From contig CAYIOJ010000019.1 of the NCBI GenBank assembly GCA_964365025.1, forward strand, positions 1 through 17,076: a DNA stretch of 17,076 nucleotides. Direction: 5' to 3'. The DNA comes from UBA10003 sp964365025. GTDB taxonomy: Bacteria > Patescibacteriota > Patescibacteriia > Magasanikbacterales > UBA10003. The notes under the pieces were generated by a model. The model was not told the DNA's origin and made no database searches. It was given only the letters and a program-made list of their open reading frames with translations. The position numbers and the translations under genes are program-made. How positions within the stretch are numbered: the stretch's first letter is position 1; every line of letters starts with the position of its first letter. This document shows, piece after piece, positions 13,030-17,076 of the stretch.

Positions 13030-13046
13030 AATAGAATACAGAATTT

Positions 13047-13473
13047 ATGCGCAAATCTTCTTTTCATAATAATTATTATTGCCGCTGGCGTAATTTTCGG
13101 CGGGTATTTTATCTTTAGAGGAGCAGAACAACCGCCCGTTTCGCAACCGGCGGTAGAATCAAAGGCGCAAGCCGGAGAAGAAACAACGATAACTTATACC
13201 GACAGCGGTTTTTCGCCGGCGACCCTAACAATCAAAAAAGGAGAAACGGTTGTGTTTAAAAATCAAAGCGCGCGCTCAATGTGGCCCGCCTCCGGCTTTC
13301 ATCCGACTCATACCGTTTATCCAACCACCGGCGGGTGTCTTGGCAGCACCTTTGACGCGTGCAAAGGCGTTTTGCCGGGCGAGAGCTGGTCGTTTCAGTT
13401 TGATATCGCCGGCAGCTGGAAATACCACAATCATTTGAATCCCGCGGATTTTGGGATGATTGTGGTGGAGTGA
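13047..13473 (+). CDS. Membrane-anchored cupredoxin-domain protein, frame broken at the start
   Basis: The frame read to the TGA at 13473 has an N-terminal anchor (LLFIIIIIAAGVIFGGYFIF), a Pro/Ala linker, and a cupredoxin domain with FSPATLTIKKGETVVFKNQS, GFHPTH, DACKGVLPGESWSF and WKYHNHLNPADFGM, supplying His, Cys, His and Met as possible copper ligands. It would face outward and carry electrons or bind copper. The expected ATG at 13047 starts MRK, but then a frame change is needed to reach the anchor; in the proper frame no ATG, GTG or TTG occurs between the VKOR stop and 13252. Two missing A residues in the AAAT run after ATGCGC would explain this. Sequencing error, a recent mutation or a rare start codon such as ATA or ATT are the choices. 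Confidence 0.72.
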
Positions 13474-13554
13474 GGTGATATTTTTTACAATGTTGCTATC
13501 GGTATTCACCTCCCCAAATCAACATTTGAAGGGATCAAATAACCAAGCCTGGCC

Positions 13555-13606
13555 TTGCTCTGGCCTTCTTTTTCTGGTAGAATATCCACATACGATTTGA
13601 TAAAAT
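13555..13606 (+). promoter_or_regulatory. gyrB promoter region, two candidates
   Basis: Candidate 1: TTGCTC (13555-13560), 17 bp, TAGAAT (13578-13583) with extended TGG, leaving a ~29-nt leader. Candidate 2: extended -10 TGATAAAAT (13598-13606) with a poor -35, ending 12 nt before the ATG, the same spacing as at miaA and miaB. Neither gives a Shine-Dalgarno site before gyrB. The 13474-13618 gap otherwise shows only a weak inverted repeat, GAGGTGA (13472-13478) with TCACCTC (13506-13512). Confidence 0.5.
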
Positions 13607-13618
13607 ATCTTTTTAAAT

Positions 13619-16600
13619 ATGTCTAAAAAATCAGCGAAAGTCAGCTCGAAAAAATCATTAGTCAATCCGTCCAGCGACTATAGCGCTAAACACATCACCG
13701 TGTTGGAGGGCTTGGAGCCGGTGCGACAAAGGCCCGGTATGTATATTGGTTCCACCGGCACCACCGGCTTGCATCATTTAATATGGGAGGTGGTGGATAA
13801 CGCCATTGATGAAGCCATGGCCGGATTTTGCAATGAAATTATCGTGCGGCTTTTGCCCGACAGCCAAGTGGAGGTGACTGATAACGGCCGCGGCATTCCG
13901 GTGGATATTCACAAACAATACAAGGTGTCGGCTTTGGAATTGGTCTTAACCAAATTACACGCTGGCGGAAAATTCGGCGCGGGCGGGTATAAGGTCTCGG
14001 GCGGTTTGCACGGCGTGGGCGTGTCGGTAGTGAACGCCCTTTCCACCCTGCTCAAAGCCGAGGTGCGGCGCGATGGCGGTATATTCATGCAGGAATACGA
14101 ACACGGCCGACCATTGAAAAAAGTAAAACAAATTGGCAAAAGCAAAGAACACGGTACCACCATTACATATCATCCAGATCCGAAAATTTTTGAAACCTTG
14201 GAATATGATTGGTTAACAGTGCTTGATCATTTGCGCCAACAGGCCTATCTGACCAAGGGCGTAAAAATTATTGCTCTTGACCAGCGCGACCCAGGCGCGG
14301 TAAAATCATACATTTTTTACTTTGAAGGAGGAGTGGCTTCGTACGTGCGGCACATGAATCGTTTGCAAGAATCCAAACACGAAAATGTGTTTTACATTGA
14401 AAAGAAAACCGCTGACGAAATGGTGGTGGAAGTGGCTTTGCGCTATGTGGAAGACATGAAAGACTTGGTTTATACTTTTGCCAATAATATTTTCAATCCG
14501 GAGGGCGGCATGCATTTGATGGGATTTCGCACGGCTTTGACTCGCACACTCAACGCTTACGCGCGCGATAAGGGTTATTTGAAAGAAAAGGATGAAAATT
14601 TGACCGGTGAGGATGTGCGCGAAGGTCTCACTGCTGTTATTTCCGTAAAATTGACTAACCCGCAGTTTGAAGGACAAACCAAGGCAAAACTGGGCAATCC
14701 CGAGGTGAAAACAGCTGTGGAAACCATTTTCGGCGAGTCCTTTACCACTTGGTTGGAAGAGCATCCGCGCGATGCCGAGATTATAATGGGCAAGTGCATT
14801 CTCGCGGCGAAGGCCAGGGCGGCGGCGAAGATCGCGCGCGAAGCAGTGTTACGCAAAGGAGCGTTAGAGGGCTTTACTTTGCCAGGTAAATTGGCGGACT
14901 GTTCGTCCAAAGACGCGACGATTTCGGAGTTGTATATAGTGGAGGGCGACAGCGCCGGAGGATGTTTTTTTGGAAAAATCAAAGTAGCATTAGCCGACGG
15001 AAGAAATATCTCTTTTGAAGAATTAGTAGAAGAAGATAAAAAAGGCAGGCAAAATTATTGTTATACAATAAAAAGTGACAGCAGTGTTGGTATTGAAAAA
15101 ATTATCAATCCGCGCGTCACTAAAAAAGACGCGCAGGTTATTAAAATAATTTTGGATAATAATGAAGAAATAATTTGTACGCCGGATCACAAATTCATGA
15201 CGCGCGGCGGATCATATGTTGAAGCGAAAGATTTAACACAGGATTTGAGTTTGATGCCGTTGTGCAAAAAGTTGTCTAAAATTGAGCATCGCATTACAAT
15301 TGAAGGTTACGAAATGATTTTGAATCCAGCTACACATAAATGGATTTTTACCCACATGTTGGCCGACAATTATAATTTGAAAAATAATGTTTATGCTTCA
15401 GAAGACGGCGCACACAAACACCATATTGATTTTAATAAATTGAATAATAATCCGGAAAATATTGTTAGAATGCCAAAAGAAGAACACATGGAGATGCACC
15501 GTAAACTTGCTAAAAAGACATTGCACACACCTTCGGCAATTGCCAAATGCAACGCAATTAAGCGGACTCCGGCTTATCGTCAAAAGATTTCAGCAACAAT
15601 GAAAAAGTTGGGGGATATGCTGAGTTTGCGCGCGAAAAAACAATGGGAAAATGAGGAATATAAGAATTTCATGACGCAGAAATTTTTGGAATTTTATAAT
15701 AACAATGAAAATTATCGACTCAAAAATAATGATTTGTTAAATAGAAACCAAAAAGCGTATTGGGGTGATGCGGCCAATAGGGATAAGCAGGCTGAGCGGG
15801 TTTCTGGATTTTTCGCAACGCATCCGGAAAGAAAAGAATGGCTTAGAGAATTATCCGCCAAAGAATGGAATAGCGATGAATTAAGGCAGTGGCGCGCTGA
15901 AAAAATCAAAGAACAATGGACAGAGGAATTCCGCGCCAAACGACGCGAAGCGTATAATAAAACATATCTTCAGCATAGTTTATCTTTTGCCAAACAAATT
16001 TTGGAGCAAGGCAGGGATTTATTTGCTGATTACAATGTATTGCGTCGTCAGCTTCCAAAGAGAAATAATAATATAATCAAATTGGAAACTTTATTGCGAA
16101 GATTTTTTAAAGATGACAAAAATCAATTATTGGAAGCGGCTGAAAATTTCAATCATAAGATAGTGAGGATTGAAAAGATGCAAGAAAGATTTGATGTCTA
16201 TGATATTGAGGTGCCGAATACTCACAATTTTGCGTTGGCTTCTGGTGTTTTTGTTCATAACAGCGGCAAACAAGGTCGTGATCGCGAATTTCAGGCCATT
16301 CTGCCTTTGCGCGGCAAAATTTTGAATGTGGAAAAATCTCGTCTGGATAAAATTTTGGCCAACAACGAATTAAAATCTTTAATTATCGCGCTTGGCACCA
16401 ATATCGGCGAGATGTTTGACATTACCAAACTGCGTTATCATCGCGTGGTGATCATGACCGATGCTGATGTTGATGGCGCGCACATCCGCACCTTGCTTTT
16501 AACATTTTTTTACAGATATTTTCCTGATTTAATCACCAACAAACATATATATATCGCCCAGCCGCCGCTGTATCGCATTCAGGCCGGCAAGAGCATTCAG

Positions 16601-16981
16601 TATGTTTACAGCGACGAAGACAAGGAAAAGGCCTTGGTGGAATTGGCGAAAAACAAAGCTCAAAACGCCAAAGACAAAAAGAAAGAAACAGCGGAAACCG
16701 AAACAGAGGTCGCGGCCGATGGCGAGGCAGGTGAAGAATCAACCACCACAGTCGGCGGAGTGAAAGTGAATATTCAACGATTTAAAGGTTTGGGTGAAAT
16801 GAATCCGGAGCAGTTGTGGGAAACAACCATGGATCCGGAAAAACGGTTGATGAAGTTAGTGACAGTGGATGACGCTTCCAAGGCCGATGAAATTTTTGAT
16901 ATTTTAATGGGTGATGAAGTGGAGCCGCGCAAAAGGTTTATTCAAACCCATGCCAAAAGCGTGAGGAATTTGGATGTTTGA
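13619..16981 (+). CDS. gyrB: DNA gyrase subunit B with intein
   Basis: ATPase and TOPRIM subunit of gyrase, which introduces negative supercoils together with GyrA. The product is 1120 aa; removing the intein (449-881) leaves a 687-aa GyrB of normal size. The GHKL ATPase part has VLEGLEPVRQRPGMYIGS, EVVDNAIDEA, DNGRGIPV and GGLHGVGVSVVNALS; the transducer has QTKAKLGNPEVK. The TOPRIM domain is split: EGDSAGG lies before the intein, and SGKQGRDREFQ and the TDADVDGAHIRTLLL metal site after it. A charged low-complexity stretch (about residues 1005-1040, KDKKKETAETETEVAADGE) interrupts the C-terminal part before NIQRFKGLGEMNPEQLWETT. Its TGA stop overlaps the next promoter. gyrA is not in the window. 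GyrB rather than ParE is preferred, but these paralogues are similar. Confidence 0.93.
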   Translation: MSKKSAKVSSKKSLVNPSSDYSAKHITVLEGLEPVRQRPGMYIGSTGTTGLHHLIWEVVDNAIDEAMAGFCNEIIVRLLPDSQVEVTDNGRGIPVDIHKQYKVSALELVLTKLHAGGKFGAGGYKVSGGLHGVGVSVVNALSTLLKAEVRRDGGIFMQEYEHGRPLKKVKQIGKSKEHGTTITYHPDPKIFETLEYDWLTVLDHLRQQAYLTKGVKIIALDQRDPGAVKSYIFYFEGGVASYVRHMNRLQESKHENVFYIEKKTADEMVVEVALRYVEDMKDLVYTFANNIFNPEGGMHLMGFRTALTRTLNAYARDKGYLKEKDENLTGEDVREGLTAVISVKLTNPQFEGQTKAKLGNPEVKTAVETIFGESFTTWLEEHPRDAEIIMGKCILAAKARAAAKIAREAVLRKGALEGFTLPGKLADCSSKDATISELYIVEGDSAGGCFFGKIKVALADGRNISFEELVEEDKKGRQNYCYTIKSDSSVGIEKIINPRVTKKDAQVIKIILDNNEEIICTPDHKFMTRGGSYVEAKDLTQDLSLMPLCKKLSKIEHRITIEGYEMILNPATHKWIFTHMLADNYNLKNNVYASEDGAHKHHIDFNKLNNNPENIVRMPKEEHMEMHRKLAKKTLHTPSAIAKCNAIKRTPAYRQKISATMKKLGDMLSLRAKKQWENEEYKNFMTQKFLEFYNNNENYRLKNNDLLNRNQKAYWGDAANRDKQAERVSGFFATHPERKEWLRELSAKEWNSDELRQWRAEKIKEQWTEEFRAKRREAYNKTYLQHSLSFAKQILEQGRDLFADYNVLRRQLPKRNNNIIKLETLLRRFFKDDKNQLLEAAENFNHKIVRIEKMQERFDVYDIEVPNTHNFALASGVFVHNSGKQGRDREFQAILPLRGKILNVEKSRLDKILANNELKSLIIALGTNIGEMFDITKLRYHRVVIMTDADVDGAHIRTLLLTFFYRYFPDLITNKHIYIAQPPLYRIQAGKSIQYVYSDEDKEKALVELAKNKAQNAKDKKKETAETETEVAADGEAGEESTTTVGGVKVNIQRFKGLGEMNPEQLWETTMDPEKRLMKLVTVDDASKADEIFDILMGDEVEPRKRFIQTHAKSVRNLDV
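14963..16261 (+). mobile_element. Intein with HNH homing endonuclease in gyrB
   Basis: 433 residues (449-881 of the precursor) inserted between EGDSAGG and SGKQGRD, an active-site motif where a cyanobacterial GyrB intein is also known. It begins with C1 (CFFGKIKVALADGR), has block B CTPDHKF, block F YDIEVPNTHNFAL and block G SGVFVHN, then Ser as the +1 extein residue, so it should be splicing-competent. An HNH nuclease motif (HKHHIDFNKLNNNPENIV, about residues 598-616, with EEHMEMH) lies inside. After it come repeated Trp/Lys-rich helices (KKQWENEEY, AKEWNSDELRQW, KEQWTEEFRAKR) that look like DNA-binding NUMOD-type repeats. Its DNA is visibly more AT-rich than the flanking gyrB, in keeping with transfer. 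Confidence 0.92.
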
Positions 16982-17006
16982 CAAAATATCCATAGTGCGC
17001 TATACT
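16978..17006 (+). promoter_or_regulatory. Promoter of a gene right of the window
   Basis: TTGACA (16978-16983), exactly 17 bp, TATACT (17001-17006). The -35 contains the TGA stop of gyrB, as at the end of miaB. Predicted start is near 17013; the gene itself is outside the window. Confidence 0.75.
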
Positions 17007-17049
17007 TAACCGTTATTGTTCTTTTTATTTTCCCGGCTTTCTTTTAGTT

Positions 17050-17075
17050 GTCATCCTGAATTTATTTCAGGATCT
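17050..17075 (-). repeat. 26-bp palindromic repeat, same family as in miaB
   Basis: ATCCTGAA (17053-17060) pairs with TTCAGGAT (17066-17073). On the minus strand it starts AGATCCT and ends AGGATGAC with 11 nt between, the same outer bases and the same length as 812-837 inside miaB. Confidence 0.7.
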
Positions 17076-17076
17076 T

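Noticed and set aside
13047..13120. Programmed frameshift in the cupredoxin gene
   Set aside because: No slippery heptamer, Shine-Dalgarno-like stimulator or downstream structure is visible; an indel is simpler.
14306..14982. Minus-strand frames opposite gyrB
   Set aside because: Shadows of gyrB codon structure without any recognisable domain.
15000..16260. Separate gene inside gyrB
   Set aside because: The stretch is in frame with gyrB, flanked by exact intein splice residues, so it is an intein and not an independent CDS.
1..17076. CRISPR array, tRNA or rRNA genes
   Set aside because: No regularly spaced direct repeats and no cloverleaf or rRNA-like sequence was seen on either strand.

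Overview
The window looks like a chromosomal segment of a Candidate Phyla Radiation (Patescibacteria) bacterium. This is an inference from several features: moderately low and uneven GC, -10 boxes only 8-12 nt before several start codons, short palindromic repeats of a kind I associate with CPR genomes, and the DoxX, VKOR and cupredoxin set. TGA is used as a stop (miaB, gyrB, pyrD), so this is not a UGA-recoded lineage. The promoters have bacterial -35/-10 boxes, and GyrB and MiaB argue against an archaeon.

Layout. 1-154: end of an upstream unit, with a hairpin, a terminator and the miaB promoter. 155-5026 (+): miaB, a 344-aa protein of unknown function behind a heavily structured leader, an HTH-phosphoribosyltransferase regulator with a perfect 26-bp operator over its own promoter, and miaA. 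Two nearly identical terminators separate the units. MiaA and MiaB act in sequence on tRNA A37. 5098-11820 (-): an eight-gene pyrimidine operon read right to left, with promoter, 19-codon leader ORF, attenuator-like hairpin, then pyrB-pyrI-pyrC-carbamoyltransferase-pyrD-pyrK-pyrE-pyrF. It covers every step from carbamoyl phosphate to UMP. No carbamoyl-phosphate synthetase lies in the window, but a second carbamoyltransferase of uncertain acceptor does. 11863-12113 (-): a small ORF broken by one stop codon, followed by a strong terminator. 12236-13473 (+): a membrane redox cluster of DoxX, VKOR and a membrane-anchored cupredoxin whose start is out of frame. 13619-16981 (+): gyrB with a 433-residue HNH intein in its TOPRIM motif. 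A strong promoter at the right edge drives a gene outside the window.

Points of most interest: (1) a pyr leader laid out like the enterobacterial pyrBI attenuator; (2) the extra carbamoyltransferase in a pyr operon without carAB; (3) adjacent pyrE and pyrF that read like a split eukaryotic UMP synthase, and a CAD-like PyrC; (4) the multi-hairpin leader with a 4-codon upstream ORF before the unknown gene; (5) the self-operator of the HTH-PRTase regulator; (6) repeat elements inserted into miaB, at the end of the unknown gene, inside the pyr operon and nested in one another. Protein family calls rest on motifs and remembered family sequences. No database search was run.
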